From Massilia glaciei (lineage in GTDB: Bacteria; Pseudomonadota; Gammaproteobacteria; Burkholderiales; Burkholderiaceae_D): a stretch of DNA of 63,289 nt. The stretch spans positions 20,001-83,289 of the forward strand of contig NZ_PXWF02000042.1 of the NCBI RefSeq assembly GCF_003011895.2, written 5' to 3'. Positions 34,949 through 44,873 of this stretch are shown here, piece by piece. How positions within the stretch are numbered: position 1 is the first letter of the stretch; every line of letters begins with the position of its first letter. Both the position numbers and the translations under genes were made by a program. A model generated the notes under the pieces. That model saw only the letters and a program-made list of their open reading frames with translations. It made no database searches and was not told the origin of the DNA.

Positions 34949-35826
34949 TGAAAAACAAGCGCGCACTGATCATGATGGGGGTGGCGGTCCTGCTCGGACT
35001 GGTCGCCGTACTGCTGGCTTCACGCTGGCTGATCACGCAGTCGGCTGCCAACAGCAGCCAGATCGTGGTCGCCGCGACCGACGCCACGCTCGGCCAGCGG
35101 CTCACGCTCGACATGCTCAAGCTGAGTGACTGGCCGGCCGACAACCTGCCCAAGGGGGCGAGCACGGACATGAAGGCATTCGACGGCCGCGTGCTCAACG
35201 CGAGCGTCCAGCGCGGCGACCCTTTGAGCGAGGCCAAGCTGGCTCCGCTCGGCACCCTGGGCGGTCTGTCGGCCCTGATCACCGAGGGCAAGCGCGCCAT
35301 CACGGTGCGCGTCAACGACGTCATCGGCGTGGCCGGCTTCGCGCTGCCGGGCAACTACGTCGATATCATCGTGCACACCGAGCGCGAGGAGACGGCGCAG
35401 GACGGCAACAGCGGCCACCGGGTCGACCGCCACATCTCCAAGATCGTGCTCGAACGGATACTGGTGCTGGCGGTCGCGCAAGAGGTCAGCCGCGACGACA
35501 CCAAGCCGCGCGTGGTCAACGCCGTCACGCTCGAGGTCACCCCCGAGCAGGCCGAGCAGCTCGACCTGGCGCGCGGCGTGGGCAGCCTGTCGCTGGCGCT
35601 GCGCAACCAGGTCGACCCGAATTCGACCCCGACCGAGGGCGCCACCAAGCGCTCGCTGTTGTTCGAGGACAAGCCAGCCGCGCCGGTGGTGGCGGTCGCC
35701 GCCGCGCCCAAGCCGGCCCCGCGCGCCAGGCGCGCGGTGGTGCACAAGGTGGCCGCGCCGCCCCAGCCCCAGCGCGAGTGCATCAGCGTCATCGCCGGCA
35801 CCCAGATTTCACAAGAGTGCTTCTGA
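34948..35826 (+). CDS. cpaB: Flp pilus assembly protein CpaB (RcpC)
   Basis: 292-aa protein with an N-terminal membrane anchor (ALIMMGVAVLLGLVAVLLASRW) and a SAF-like/RcpC domain (IVVAATDATLGQRLTLDMLKLSDWP...VNDVIGVAGFALPGNYVDIIV). A proline/alanine-rich stretch and a short cysteine-containing tail (QRECISVIAGTQISQECF) follow. CpaB proteins act in the periplasm between the secretin and the inner-membrane machinery. The start overlaps the preceding stop (TGATG). Confidence 0.9.
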   Translation: MKNKRALIMMGVAVLLGLVAVLLASRWLITQSAANSSQIVVAATDATLGQRLTLDMLKLSDWPADNLPKGASTDMKAFDGRVLNASVQRGDPLSEAKLAPLGTLGGLSALITEGKRAITVRVNDVIGVAGFALPGNYVDIIVHTEREETAQDGNSGHRVDRHISKIVLERILVLAVAQEVSRDDTKPRVVNAVTLEVTPEQAEQLDLARGVGSLSLALRNQVDPNSTPTEGATKRSLLFEDKPAAPVVAVAAAPKPAPRARRAVVHKVAAPPQPQRECISVIAGTQISQECF

Positions 35827-35861
35827 TCTTTCAAAGTTTCGATTTCACTGGGATGAGCGAC

Positions 35862-37382
35862 ATGAAAAAATGCGCCACACAAGGGCAGGTCACACGCGCT
35901 GTCAACCTTTGCGCGGTCGGATTGGCGCTGTCGGGCGCCCTCGGCGGCGCCGCGCTGGCGGCGCCGGCGCCCGAGGCCGCGCGGCCGCAGGCCGATCGCG
36001 GCGGGCTCGGCCTGCGCTGCACCGGCCAGGCCGCCACGCCGGGCAAGATGGCCCTGCACATCGGCAAGTCGAGCATGCTGCGCATGCCGGCCGCCGTGCT
36101 CCACCGCAGCGTCGGCAATCCGAACGTGGTGCAGGCCATGCTGGTCGCGCCCGACACCATGTATGTGCTCGGGGTCGACGTCGGCGCGACCAACATGATG
36201 TTGCAGGACAAGTCCGGCCAGTGCAGCGTGATCGACATCGTGGTCTCGGTCGACCCGGGCACGCTGCAGGCGTCGCTGGCGGCCATCATGCCCGAGGAGC
36301 GCGACATCCGGGTGGTCTCGGCGGCCGATTCGCTGGTGCTGACCGGCACCGTGAGCGACGCCGCCGCCGCCGCCCGCGCCTACGAGCTGGCCTCGGCCTT
36401 CGTGCGCCGCCCGCTCAAGCCTGCCAACAAGAAGAGCGACGAGGCCGGCGAGGGCGAGCCGGCCGCCACCGGCACCGGCCTCAACAACATCCGCGTGGTG
36501 AACATGCTCAGCGTCAGCGCGCCGCAGCAGGTCATGCTCGAGGTCAAGATCGCCGAGGTCTCGAAGTCCCTGCTCGAGCGCCTCGAGGCCGGCGCGACCT
36601 TCAGCTTCTCCTCGGGCAGCTGGGCCAGCACGCTGCTGTCGAACTTCCTCACCGGCACCGCCGGCGGCCTGCTCGACATGCGCAAGAGCAATGGCAACCA
36701 GCTCACGCTCGAGGCCCAGAAGCAGGACGGCCTGGTGCGCGTGCTGGCCGAGCCGACCATCATGGCCATCAGCGGGCAGGAGGGCAGCTTCCTGGCCGGC
36801 GGCAAGATCTTCATCCCGGTCGCGCAGGACAACAACAAGGTCACGCTCGAGGAGAAGGAGTTCGGGGTCGGGCTGCGCTTCACGCCGACCGTGCTGGCCG
36901 GCGGGCGCATCAACCTGCGCGTCGCGCCCGAGGTCTCGGAGGTCTCGCGCCAGGGCATCGGCATCACGGCGACCGGCTTCTCGGGCGGCGCGGTGCTGCC
37001 TTTGATCACCACCCGGCGCGCCAGCACCACGGTCCAGCTGTACGACGGCCAGAGCTTCGCCATCGGCGGCCTGATCAAGAACAACTTCGTCACCAACCTC
37101 AAGGGCCTGCCGCTACTCGGCGAGATCCCGGTGCTCGGCGCGCTGTTCCGCAGCACCGACTTCCAGCAGGACCGCACCGAGCTCGTGTTCGTCGTCACGG
37201 CGCGCCTGGTCAAACCGCTGCCTCCCGACTACGCGCTGCCGACCGACGCGGTGGCCGCGCCGAGCCGCGCGGAATTGTTCCTCGGCGGAAGGCTCGAAAG
37301 CGGGGCAGCGCCCGCCGCCAAGGCCGCGCCCGGATCGTCCACGCCGTCGCCGGACGGCGCGCGCGGCTTCGAACTGAAATAG
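35862..37382 (+). CDS. cpaC: Tad secretin CpaC (RcpA)
   Basis: 506-aa outer-membrane secretin. Signal peptide MKKCATQGQVTRAVNLCAVG...ALA; an N-terminal secretin-associated domain (MALHIGKSSMLRMPAAVLHRSVGNPNVVQAMLV); a BON-like module (RDIRVVSAADSLVLTGTVSD); then the secretin core (QVMLEVKIAEVSKSLLERL, LVRVLAEPTIMAISGQEGSFLAGG, QSFAIGGLIKNN, LPLLGEIPVLGALFRS). It forms the pilus pore. The start is the ATG with GGGATGAG about 8 nt upstream; an ATG three codons earlier is possible. It lies 35 bp after cpaB. Confidence 0.93.
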   Translation: MKKCATQGQVTRAVNLCAVGLALSGALGGAALAAPAPEAARPQADRGGLGLRCTGQAATPGKMALHIGKSSMLRMPAAVLHRSVGNPNVVQAMLVAPDTMYVLGVDVGATNMMLQDKSGQCSVIDIVVSVDPGTLQASLAAIMPEERDIRVVSAADSLVLTGTVSDAAAAARAYELASAFVRRPLKPANKKSDEAGEGEPAATGTGLNNIRVVNMLSVSAPQQVMLEVKIAEVSKSLLERLEAGATFSFSSGSWASTLLSNFLTGTAGGLLDMRKSNGNQLTLEAQKQDGLVRVLAEPTIMAISGQEGSFLAGGKIFIPVAQDNNKVTLEEKEFGVGLRFTPTVLAGGRINLRVAPEVSEVSRQGIGITATGFSGGAVLPLITTRRASTTVQLYDGQSFAIGGLIKNNFVTNLKGLPLLGEIPVLGALFRSTDFQQDRTELVFVVTARLVKPLPPDYALPTDAVAAPSRAELFLGGRLESGAAPAAKAAPGSSTPSPDGARGFELK

Positions 37383-37392
37383 GGAGAACACC

Positions 37393-37671
37393 ATGAACAC
37401 ATGCAAACACGCTCGCATCACCTCGGCCCTCGCGCTGGCCTTGGCGGCCGCGCTGTCGGGCTGCGCCGCGCCCGCGCAGGTTGGCTTCGGCGACACGGTG
37501 CGCGCCGCGCTCGGCTCGCAGGTGATCGCGCCGGACGCGGCGCGCAACCAGGACCCGGTCAGCGGCATCGACGGGCGCGCCGCGCGCGCGGCCAGCGACA
37601 ACTACGAGCGCTCGTTCACGACGCCGCAGCCGGCGGCCGCCGGCAGCCTGCTCTCGGGCAGCGCAAAATGA
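37393..37671 (+). CDS. small lipoprotein of the Tad locus
   Basis: 92-aa lipoprotein: signal with lipobox (ALALAAALSGCAAP), then a short, disordered-looking mature part (VGFGDTVRAALGSQVIAPDAARNQDPVSGIDGRAARAASDNYERSF). Its position directly after the secretin is where CpaD/RcpB-type or pilotin-like lipoproteins occur, but the sequence is too short to assign to CpaD. The stop overlaps the next ATG by 4 bp, so it is translationally coupled to the TadG-like gene. Confidence 0.75.
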   Translation: MNTCKHARITSALALALAAALSGCAAPAQVGFGDTVRAALGSQVIAPDAARNQDPVSGIDGRAARAASDNYERSFTTPQPAAAGSLLSGSAK

Positions 37672-39128
37672 AGCCGGGCGCCGGTGCGCGCGCCCGCGGG
37701 CGCCGCCAGGGCGGCACCTTCGCCGTCATGTTCGGTCTGATGCTGGTGGCGCTGATCGGGTTTTTCGGCCTCGCGCTCGACCTGTCGCACATGTACGCGC
37801 GCCACACCGAGATGCAACACCTGGCCGACGGCGCCGCGCTGGCGGCCGCGCTCGAACTCGACGGCACCAAGGCCGGGGCCGGGCGCGCGGCCGAGCGGGC
37901 CGGCGAGGTGGTCGAGTCGAACCGCTTCAGTTTCCTGCAGCACGCCAAATGGTCGGATGAGGCGATCAGTTTCGCCGGCGCGCCCGACGCGCCCGCGTCC
38001 GACTGGACGCCGGCGGCCGCCGTCACCGATGCCAACGCGGGCGCGCTCAAGTTCGCCAGGATCAACACCGCATGGCTCGACGGCAACCCGGGCGCGGTCG
38101 AGATCCTCTTCATGCGCGCCATGTCGTCGGCGCTGCCCGAGACGGTGCAGACCGGCGCGAGCGCGGTGGCCGGGCGCATCGGCTCCCAGGTCGGGCCGCT
38201 GGCGGTGTGCGCGATCGACAACGTGGCGCTGCGCGGGGTCGACCGCGGCGTCGCGGGCGGCGCCAACAGCTTCGAACTGGTCGAGCACGGCTTCCGGCGC
38301 GGGGTCGGCTACAACCTGCTCGCGCTCAACCCGACCGGCCCGCTGCCGCTCAATTTCCTGATCAACCCGGTCGACTTCCCGGGCCGGCCCAACGACGCGG
38401 CCAACCTGGCGCCGGCGGCCGCGCGCCCCTACGCCTGCAGCGGCACCATCCACGCGCCGCGTGTGACCGGGAACAACACCCTTTACGTGGCCGCGGGCTT
38501 TCCGACGGCGCTGCTCGACGCGCTCAACACGCGCTTCGGCACAGATCCGGCCGGAAACATCTGCGACGCGACCTTCGCCGGACCGGATGCCAACGTCAGG
38601 GCCTACAGCGGCAACGATGCGGCCTGGATGACGCCGAGACCGACCCTGATCAGCGCCAGATCGCTGACGACGGCGGCGCCGGCCAGACTGCTGACCGTGG
38701 CCGACGCCGCCGGCCCCGCGCTTACCAGCACCGACTACGGCGTGCTTTGGTCGTTCGCCAAGGCAGTCAGGTACAAGGCGAGCAGCCCGGACGGGGTCGG
38801 CACCGCGTTCAGTCGTACCAATTGGCCGAATCTGTATCCGGTGTCCGACGGCCTTGCCAGTACCAACGAGGTCACGCTGCCGTATGCGAAGCTGTTCGGA
38901 CAGTACTACCTGAAGCCGACGGCGCCGCAGGTCGGATTGAGCAACCGCCGCGTGCTCAACGTGCCCTTGCTCTCCTGTCCAGTGGCCGGCGCCGGCGCGA
39001 CCGTGCTCGGGATCGGCAAGTTCATGCTGACGGCGCCGGCCGACGCCGCCGTGCCCGCGCTGTACGCCGAGTTCGGCGGGCTGGTGCGGGAGGCCTCGGT
39101 CTCGTCCACCGCGGCGTTGTTCAAATGA
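37668..39128 (+). CDS. tadG: TadG-like pilus assembly protein
   Basis: 486-aa protein with an N-terminal hydrophobic segment of the Tad_N type (GGTFAVMFGLMLVALIGFFGLALDLSHMYARHTEMQHLADGAALAAALEL), followed by a large extracytoplasmic region with no obvious vWA metal site. TadG/TadG-like proteins are pseudopilin-like factors needed for Flp pilus assembly. Overlaps of 4 bp on both sides place it in a tight run with the lipoprotein and TadE genes. Confidence 0.8.
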   Translation: MKPGAGARARGRRQGGTFAVMFGLMLVALIGFFGLALDLSHMYARHTEMQHLADGAALAAALELDGTKAGAGRAAERAGEVVESNRFSFLQHAKWSDEAISFAGAPDAPASDWTPAAAVTDANAGALKFARINTAWLDGNPGAVEILFMRAMSSALPETVQTGASAVAGRIGSQVGPLAVCAIDNVALRGVDRGVAGGANSFELVEHGFRRGVGYNLLALNPTGPLPLNFLINPVDFPGRPNDAANLAPAAARPYACSGTIHAPRVTGNNTLYVAAGFPTALLDALNTRFGTDPAGNICDATFAGPDANVRAYSGNDAAWMTPRPTLISARSLTTAAPARLLTVADAAGPALTSTDYGVLWSFAKAVRYKASSPDGVGTAFSRTNWPNLYPVSDGLASTNEVTLPYAKLFGQYYLKPTAPQVGLSNRRVLNVPLLSCPVAGAGATVLGIGKFMLTAPADAAVPALYAEFGGLVREASVSSTAALFK

Positions 39129-39637
39129 GCGCCGCCGTCCGCCTCCAGCGCGCGCGGCGCGCGCGCGGCGCCAAAGGCTCGGTCGCGATCGAGCTCGCGC
39201 TGATCATCCTGCTGACGTTTTTCCTGATCCCGGTGGTGATCATGTACGGGCGCGCCTTCATGTATTACAGCGCCATGAAGCAGGCCTCGCACGATGCCGC
39301 GCGCTTCATGGCGACGATGCCGCTGGCGCAGATGCTGGTGACCGAGCGCGAGGAGGCGGTCGAGGTGGTCGCCAACCAGATGATAAGGCGCGCGCTTGCC
39401 GCGGCCGGCATCAAAGCGTCGGAGATCACAGCGGTCCAGATCCTGTGCGACAACCCGGACACGTCGGTGACCTACTGCAACGTGGCCGCGACGGGCGACC
39501 CGAAACCGCTCGCCGTCACCGTCGTGATCAATGTCAAGTACGACTACTCGCTGTACGGCGAGATCGTCCAGGATTTTTTGCTCGGCAAGCCGAACTTCAA
39601 GATCAACGCCGAAACCACCGTTCCGTATGCGAACTGA
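39125..39637 (+). CDS. tadE: TadE-like pseudopilin
   Basis: 170-aa protein with a short basic leader and the TadE motif GSVAIELALIILLTFFLIPVVIMYGRA (cleavage expected near the glycine, Glu at mature +5), followed by a ~120-residue extracytoplasmic domain. TadE-type pseudopilins are processed by TadV and needed for assembly. Its ATG overlaps the TadG-like stop. Confidence 0.88.
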   Translation: MSAAVRLQRARRARGAKGSVAIELALIILLTFFLIPVVIMYGRAFMYYSAMKQASHDAARFMATMPLAQMLVTEREEAVEVVANQMIRRALAAAGIKASEITAVQILCDNPDTSVTYCNVAATGDPKPLAVTVVINVKYDYSLYGEIVQDFLLGKPNFKINAETTVPYAN

Positions 39638-39659
39638 CAGCGCCAAGAGGTTATCTGTG

Positions 39660-40229
39660 ATGCGTACACCCTTCCGCCGGCGCAAGCTGGAGCGCGGCAT
39701 CGCCGCCGTCGAGTTCGCGCTGTGCGCGGTCGCGTTTTTCGCGTTCATGGGCGCGCTGGTCGAGACGGCGCGCGTGGTTTACCTGGTCAACACGATGGGC
39801 GAGGTGGCGCGGCGCGGCGCGCGCATGGCCGCCGTGACCAACTTCTGCGACAAGAACGCGCTCGCCGCGCTGCGGCTCGAGGCCGTGTTCGGCGGCAGCC
39901 TGCCGGCGGCCGACAACATCACCGACAAGAGCGTGGCGATCTCCTACCTGCAGGCCGACGCCAGCACCCCGGTGGCGGCGCTGCCGGCCTCGCCGGAGCA
40001 GAACCTGTCGAACTGCACCGTCAACGCGACGGCGCCGAACTGCATCCGCTTCGTGCGCGTGCGGGTGTGCCGGCCCGGCACCGACTGCGCCAGGATCGGC
40101 TACCTGCCCTGGTTGCCGGTCACCGATCTGATGCCCGCCGGCGGCATCCCGCTGTCCGACTTCACCACCGTCACGCCGGCCGAGAACTTCGGCTACCGGC
40201 CGGACGCGGCGAGCGCCTGCAGCGGCTAA
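39660..40229 (+). CDS. TadE/TadF-like pseudopilin (second)
   Basis: 189-aa protein with a leader and motif similar to the preceding gene (RRKLERGIAAVEFALCAVAFFAFMGALVETARVVYLVNTM), then a cysteine-rich extracytoplasmic domain (NFCDKN, NLSNCTVNATAPNC, VRVCRPGTDC) likely stabilised by disulfides. This is the TadF position in Tad loci. The start at the ATG with AAGAGG upstream is chosen over in-frame codons inside the previous gene. Confidence 0.85.
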   Translation: MRTPFRRRKLERGIAAVEFALCAVAFFAFMGALVETARVVYLVNTMGEVARRGARMAAVTNFCDKNALAALRLEAVFGGSLPAADNITDKSVAISYLQADASTPVAALPASPEQNLSNCTVNATAPNCIRFVRVRVCRPGTDCARIGYLPWLPVTDLMPAGGIPLSDFTTVTPAENFGYRPDAASACSG

Positions 40230-40289
40230 GCGCGGGGCGTGCGCGCCCACACCACCCGAACCGACAACAGGGCCACAACGAGGACACTG

Positions 40290-41465
40290 ATGAAAGCATT
40301 GATCATTACACGCGACACCCAATTGCAGGCCGAGATCGCATCCCAGGGCGCCGCCCGCGTGCCGCCGCTGGCCGTGGCGGCGGCCTATCCGGGCATGCGC
40401 GATGCGCTCGAGCGCCCGGTGCCCGACAATCCGCACCTGGTGGTGCTCGACGCGAGCGAGGTCGAGCCGGCCGACGCCGACCTGCTCGAGCGGCTCGCCA
40501 AGCACTATCCGCGCTCGTGCTTCATGCTGCTCACGCGCGAGAACCAGCAGGAGCTGCTGATCCGCGCCATGCGCGCCGGGGTGCGCGAGGTGCTGCCGCT
40601 GCCGCTGGTGCACAAGGCCTTCCACGAGGCGCTCGACCGGGTCGCCGCGGCGGCCGGCATGAGCGCCATGCGCGACGGCAAGGTGCTCGCCTTCATTTCG
40701 TGCAAGGGCGGCAGCGGTGCCACCTTCATCGCCACCAACTTCGGCTACGCGCTGGCCACGCTGGCCGGCAAGAAGGTGCTGCTGATCGACCTGCACGGCC
40801 AGTTCGGCGACGCCGCCCTGTACATCTCGGACCAGAAGCCGACCATGAACCTGGCCGACGTGTGCGGCCAGATCGCGCGCGTGGACGGCCCCTTCCTCGA
40901 GTCGTGCCTGGTCCACATCACGCCCGGCTTCGGGGTGCTGGCGGCGGCCGACGACCCGGCCCACGGGGCCGAGCTCAAGCCCGAGCAGATGGACGCCATC
41001 CTGCGCGTGGCGCGCCACCACTACGACTACATCGTGCTCGACGTCGGGCGCCACATCGACGCCATCTCGCTGCGCGCGCTCGACAACGCCGACGCCATCT
41101 ACCCCGTGCTGCAGCAGGGCCTGCCCGACATCCGCGACGGGCGCCGCCTGCTCGACATCTTCCGCTCGCTCGGCTACCCACCCGAGAACACGCGCCTGAT
41201 CGTGAACCGCTACGACAAGGGCGGCAAGCTGCGCCTGCAGGACCTGCAGACCGCGCTCGGCGCCGAGATCGCGCACACCATGCCCAACGACTACCTGTCG
41301 GTGACCGATTCGGTCAACCAGGGGGTGCCGGTGATGCAGCTGGCGCGCGGCAGCGCGGTGGCGCGCAGCCTGGCCGATTTCGTCGAGCTGGTGACCGCGC
41401 ACCGGGTGCCCGAGACGCGCGGCCTGTTCGACCGCCTGTTCGGCCGCGCAGACGCCGATGCATAA
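40290..41465 (+). CDS. cpaE: pilus localisation ATPase CpaE/TadZ
   Basis: 391-aa protein: an N-terminal atypical receiver-like domain (about 1-120: [35 protein letters not shown]) and a C-terminal ParA/MinD-like ATPase with the deviant Walker [13 protein letters not shown] (139-150) in which the usual second Lys is Ala, as in TadZ. The rest of the fold is intact ([28 protein letters not shown]). TadZ proteins place the Tad machinery at the cell pole. The start has an ACGAGGA ribosome-binding site. Confidence 0.92.
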   Translation: MKALIITRDTQLQAEIASQGAARVPPLAVAAAYPGMRDALERPVPDNPHLVVLDASEVEPADADLLERLAKHYPRSCFMLLTRENQQELLIRAMRAGVREVLPLPLVHKAFHEALDRVAAAAGMSAMRDGKVLAFISCKGGSGATFIATNFGYALATLAGKKVLLIDLHGQFGDAALYISDQKPTMNLADVCGQIARVDGPFLESCLVHITPGFGVLAAADDPAHGAELKPEQMDAILRVARHHYDYIVLDVGRHIDAISLRALDNADAIYPVLQQGLPDIRDGRRLLDIFRSLGYPPENTRLIVNRYDKGGKLRLQDLQTALGAEIAHTMPNDYLSVTDSVNQGVPVMQLARGSAVARSLADFVELVTAHRVPETRGLFDRLFGRADADA

Positions 41466-41481
41466 CCCACCGGAGACCGAG

Positions 41482-42828
41482 ATGACCCTACGCCAACGCC
41501 TGACGGCGACCGAGGAGGCGCGCGCGCCGGCCCCGCTGGCGGCCGAGCCGGCCCGCCACGCCTACCAGGACCTCAAGAAGAACATGCACCATATGATCCT
41601 CGACCGGATCGACCTCGAGCGCCTCAAGCGCCTCACGGCGGAGCAGTTCAAGCACGAGCTGGCGCTTCTGATCCAGCGCATCATCGAGGAGGAGCGCATC
41701 GTCCTCAACCAGAACGAGCGCCACAACCTGGTGCTCGACATCCAGCACGAGATGCTCGGGTTCGGACCGCTCGAGGCGCTGCTGGCCGACCTCACCGTCT
41801 CCGACATCCTGGTCAACACCTACGCCAAGGTGTACGTCGAGCGCCAGGGCCGGCTCGAGCTGACCGACGTCACCTTCCACGACAACGCGCACCTGATGAA
41901 GATCATCGAGAAGATCGTCTCGCGGGTCGGGCGCCGGGTCGACGAGTCGAGCCCGATGGTCGACGCGCGCCTGGCCGACGGCTCGCGCGTGAACGCGATC
42001 ATTCCGCCGCTGGCGGTGGACGGCCCGATCCTGTCGATCCGGCGCTTCTCCGCCACCCCGCTGACGGTGGCCGACATGCTCACCTTCAAGAGCGTGACCC
42101 CGCCCATGGTGCAGGTGCTGCAGGCGCTGGGGCAGGCCAAGATCAACATCCTGATCTCGGGCGGCACCGGCAGCGGCAAGACCACTTTGCTCAACCTGTT
42201 GTCGGGCTTCATCCCGTCGGACGAGCGCATCGTCACGATCGAGGACGCGGCCGAGCTGCAGATGCGCCAGCCGCACGTGGTGCGGCTCGAGACGCGCCCG
42301 CCCAACATCGAGGGCAAGGGCGAGGTCACCCAGCGCGCGCTGGTGCGCAACGCGCTGCGCATGCGGCCCGACCGCATCATCCTCGGCGAGGTGCGCGGGG
42401 CCGAGGCGCTCGACATGCTGCAGGCGATGAACACCGGCCACGAGGGCTCGCTCGCGACGATCCACTCGAACGCGCCGCGCGACGCCCTGGCGCGGCTCGA
42501 GAACATGGTCGGCATGGCCGGCGTGACGCTGACCGCGCGCGCCACGCGCCAGCAGATCTGCTCGGCCATCACGGTGGTGCTGCAGGTGACGCGCCTGACC
42601 GACGGCACGCGCAAGCTGGTGAGCATGCAGGAGATCACCGGGATGGAGGGCGAGGTCATTGCGATGCAGGAGATCTTCCGCTTCGAGCAGACCGGGGTCG
42701 ACGCCGGCGGCAAGGTGCTCGGGCAGTTCCGCGCCAACGGGGTGCGCCCGCGCTTCGCCGACCGCCTGCGCATGTTCGGCGCCCCGGTGCCCGACAACTG
42801 CTTCGACCCCTCGCGCATCTACGAATAG
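41482..42828 (+). CDS. cpaF: Tad secretion ATPase CpaF/TadA
   Basis: 448-aa hexameric type II/IV secretion ATPase that powers pilus assembly. Conserved core: [36 protein letters not shown], Walker [10 protein letters not shown] (Lys233), the Asp box/Walker B region [36 protein letters not shown] with the His box. The start with GGAGACCGAG upstream is chosen; an ATG 8 codons earlier overlaps the cpaE stop but has no ribosome-binding site. Confidence 0.95.
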   Translation: MTLRQRLTATEEARAPAPLAAEPARHAYQDLKKNMHHMILDRIDLERLKRLTAEQFKHELALLIQRIIEEERIVLNQNERHNLVLDIQHEMLGFGPLEALLADLTVSDILVNTYAKVYVERQGRLELTDVTFHDNAHLMKIIEKIVSRVGRRVDESSPMVDARLADGSRVNAIIPPLAVDGPILSIRRFSATPLTVADMLTFKSVTPPMVQVLQALGQAKINILISGGTGSGKTTLLNLLSGFIPSDERIVTIEDAAELQMRQPHVVRLETRPPNIEGKGEVTQRALVRNALRMRPDRIILGEVRGAEALDMLQAMNTGHEGSLATIHSNAPRDALARLENMVGMAGVTLTARATRQQICSAITVVLQVTRLTDGTRKLVSMQEITGMEGEVIAMQEIFRFEQTGVDAGGKVLGQFRANGVRPRFADRLRMFGAPVPDNCFDPSRIYE

Positions 42829-42924
42829 CGCCGGGGCGGTGGTTGGCGTGTGGCCCGCGGTAGGCCGCGCGGCTGCGGCGTTCTCGGGCTTGTTTTTAGG
42901 TTTCGGCTTAAAGCGGGAGGTAGC

Positions 42925-43902
42925 ATGGATCTGGTGTTCGGAAGTTTCATGGTGATGCTGTTCGCGGCGACCAGCCTGCTGGTCGAGGGCGCCTTCCTGT
43001 GGTGGAGCGGCACCCACGGCGGCGCGGCGCAGCGCGTCAACCGCCGCCTCAACCTGATGACCGGCGGGGTCGACGCGCACAGCGAGCGCATCTCGATCCT
43101 CAAGCAGCGCCGCTTCGCCAGGGGCGAACTGGGCAACAGCCTGCTGCAGAGGGTCGGCCTGCTGCGGCGGCTCGACCACCTGATGGTGCATGCCGGCCTG
43201 CCGTGGTCGGTGGCGCAGTTCCTGGCCTGGTCTGCCGGCCTGGGCGTGCTCGGCTTTACACTGGCGCTCCTGTGGGCCGGCCCGCCCGCGCCCAAGTACG
43301 TCGTCGCGATCATCTTCATGTGCCTGCCGCTGGCGATGGTGCGGCGCGCGCGCCGGCTGCGCCTGCACACGATCGAGCGCCAGCTGCCCGAGGCCGCCGA
43401 CTTCCTCGCGCGCGCCCTGCGCGCAGGCCATTCGTTCACCAACGTGCTGGCGATGGTCGGCTCGGAGCTGCCCGAGCCGCTGGCGGGCGAATTCCGCACC
43501 GCCAACCAGGAGATCAACTACGGCGTCCCGCTCAACGAGGCGCTGCAGAACATGGCCGAGCGCATCCCGCTGGCGGACCTGCGCTACCTCGTCATCGCGG
43601 TGCTGATCCAGCGCGAGTCGGGCGGCAATTTGGCCGAAATCCTCGGCAGCATCGCCCACATCATCCGCGAGCGCCTCAAGCTGATCGCGCAGGTGCGGGT
43701 GCTCTCGGCCGAGGGCCGGATGTCGGCCTGGATCCTCGGCCTGCTGCCGTTCTGCGTGATGTTCGCCATGCAGCTGTCCAACCCCAAGTACATCAGTCTG
43801 TTGTGGACCGACCCGGTCGGCGTAAAGCTGCTGTGGTACGGGGCCGCCATGCTGGTGGTCGGCGTGCTGTGGCTGCGCCGAGTCATCCGGATCCACGTTT
43901 AG
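42925..43902 (+). CDS. tadB: Tad inner-membrane protein TadB
   Basis: 325-aa T2SSF-family platform protein. N-terminal membrane segment (FMVMLFAATSLLVEGAFLWW), a paired segment at ~110-145, the GspF-like core (RQLPEAADFLARALRAGHSFTNVLAMVG...DLRYLVIAVLIQRESGGNLAEIL) and two C-terminal membrane helices. It forms the inner-membrane platform with TadC. GGGAGG lies 5 nt before the ATG. It is 96 bp after cpaF. Confidence 0.92.
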   Translation: MDLVFGSFMVMLFAATSLLVEGAFLWWSGTHGGAAQRVNRRLNLMTGGVDAHSERISILKQRRFARGELGNSLLQRVGLLRRLDHLMVHAGLPWSVAQFLAWSAGLGVLGFTLALLWAGPPAPKYVVAIIFMCLPLAMVRRARRLRLHTIERQLPEAADFLARALRAGHSFTNVLAMVGSELPEPLAGEFRTANQEINYGVPLNEALQNMAERIPLADLRYLVIAVLIQRESGGNLAEILGSIAHIIRERLKLIAQVRVLSAEGRMSAWILGLLPFCVMFAMQLSNPKYISLLWTDPVGVKLLWYGAAMLVVGVLWLRRVIRIHV

Positions 43903-43912
43903 GAGAGCGTCG

Positions 43913-44854
43913 ATGCAAGCTTCACACCTGATTTTCCTGGCCTTCGTTTTCGTGGTCGTGATCGTGCTGGTGCTCGTCGCGATGGCGGTGTTCGCGCCGG
44001 GCGCGCTGCGCGAGCGCCTCGCCAGCGTCGAGGGCAAGTCCGAGCCAAGCGCGCTCGATGCCAACGGCTGGGTCGAACGGGTGGCCAAGGTGGCGCAGCC
44101 GTTCAGCCGCCTCTCGCTGCCCGAGGAGGGCTGGGAGAAGTCGGCCCTGCGCACCCGCTTCATGACCGCCGGCCTGCGCAATCCGGCCGCGCCGGCGCTC
44201 TATTTCGGCGCCAAGAGCGTGCTGGCGCTGGCCACGCCGGCGTTCATCGCGTTCGGCCTGATAGCGGCCGGCTCGAAGGTGGCCGGGGCGCAGTTCATGT
44301 TCGTGCTGCTGCTTGGCGCGGCGATGGGCTACTACCTGCCCAACGTGGTGCTGGGCCGGCTGGCCGAGCGCCGCCGGCGCGAGATCTTCGAGAACATCCC
44401 CGACGCGCTCGACCTGCTCACTGTGTGCGTGGAGGCCGGCCTTAGCCTCGAGCGCGCGCTCATCAAGGTGGCCGGCGAAATCCACATCAAGAGCCTGGTG
44501 CTGGCGCAGGAGCTGCAGCTGGTGCTCATGGAGATGCGGGCCGGCTTCACGAAGGAGAAGGCGCTGCGCAATTTCGCCCTGCGCAGCGGGGTCGAGGACG
44601 TCGACACCCTGGTCGCGATGATGATCCAGTCCGAGCGCTTCGGCACCAGCATGGGCGACTCGCTGCGGGTCCACTCCGACAACCTGCGCACCAAGCGGCG
44701 CATGATCGCCGAGGAGTGCGCGGCCAAGATCGGCCTCAAGCTGCTGTTCCCGCTCATTTTCTGCATCTTCCCGATCCTGCTGATGGTGTTGCTCGGCCCG
44801 GCCGGGATCCAGATCGGACGCACCCTGCTGCCCGCGATGGGCGGCACGAATTGA
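43913..44854 (+). CDS. tadC: Tad inner-membrane protein TadC
   Basis: 313-aa T2SSF-family protein and TadB partner. Membrane segments at both ends (HLIFLAFVFVVVIVLVLVAMAVF; LKLLFPLIFCIFPILLMVLLG) and the core RREIFENIPDALDLLTVCVEAGLSLERALIKVA...FALRSGVEDVDTLVAMMIQSERFGTSMGDSLRVHSDNLR. A ribosome-binding site (TTTAGGAGAG) overlaps the end of tadB. Confidence 0.93.
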   Translation: MQASHLIFLAFVFVVVIVLVLVAMAVFAPGALRERLASVEGKSEPSALDANGWVERVAKVAQPFSRLSLPEEGWEKSALRTRFMTAGLRNPAAPALYFGAKSVLALATPAFIAFGLIAAGSKVAGAQFMFVLLLGAAMGYYLPNVVLGRLAERRRREIFENIPDALDLLTVCVEAGLSLERALIKVAGEIHIKSLVLAQELQLVLMEMRAGFTKEKALRNFALRSGVEDVDTLVAMMIQSERFGTSMGDSLRVHSDNLRTKRRMIAEECAAKIGLKLLFPLIFCIFPILLMVLLGPAGIQIGRTLLPAMGGTN

Positions 44855-44873
44855 ACCCTCACAGGAGAATGCC

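Noticed and set aside
41488-44181. Long minus-strand frame across the tadA-tadC region
   Set aside because: Shadow of three certain tad genes; composition typical of high-GC antisense.
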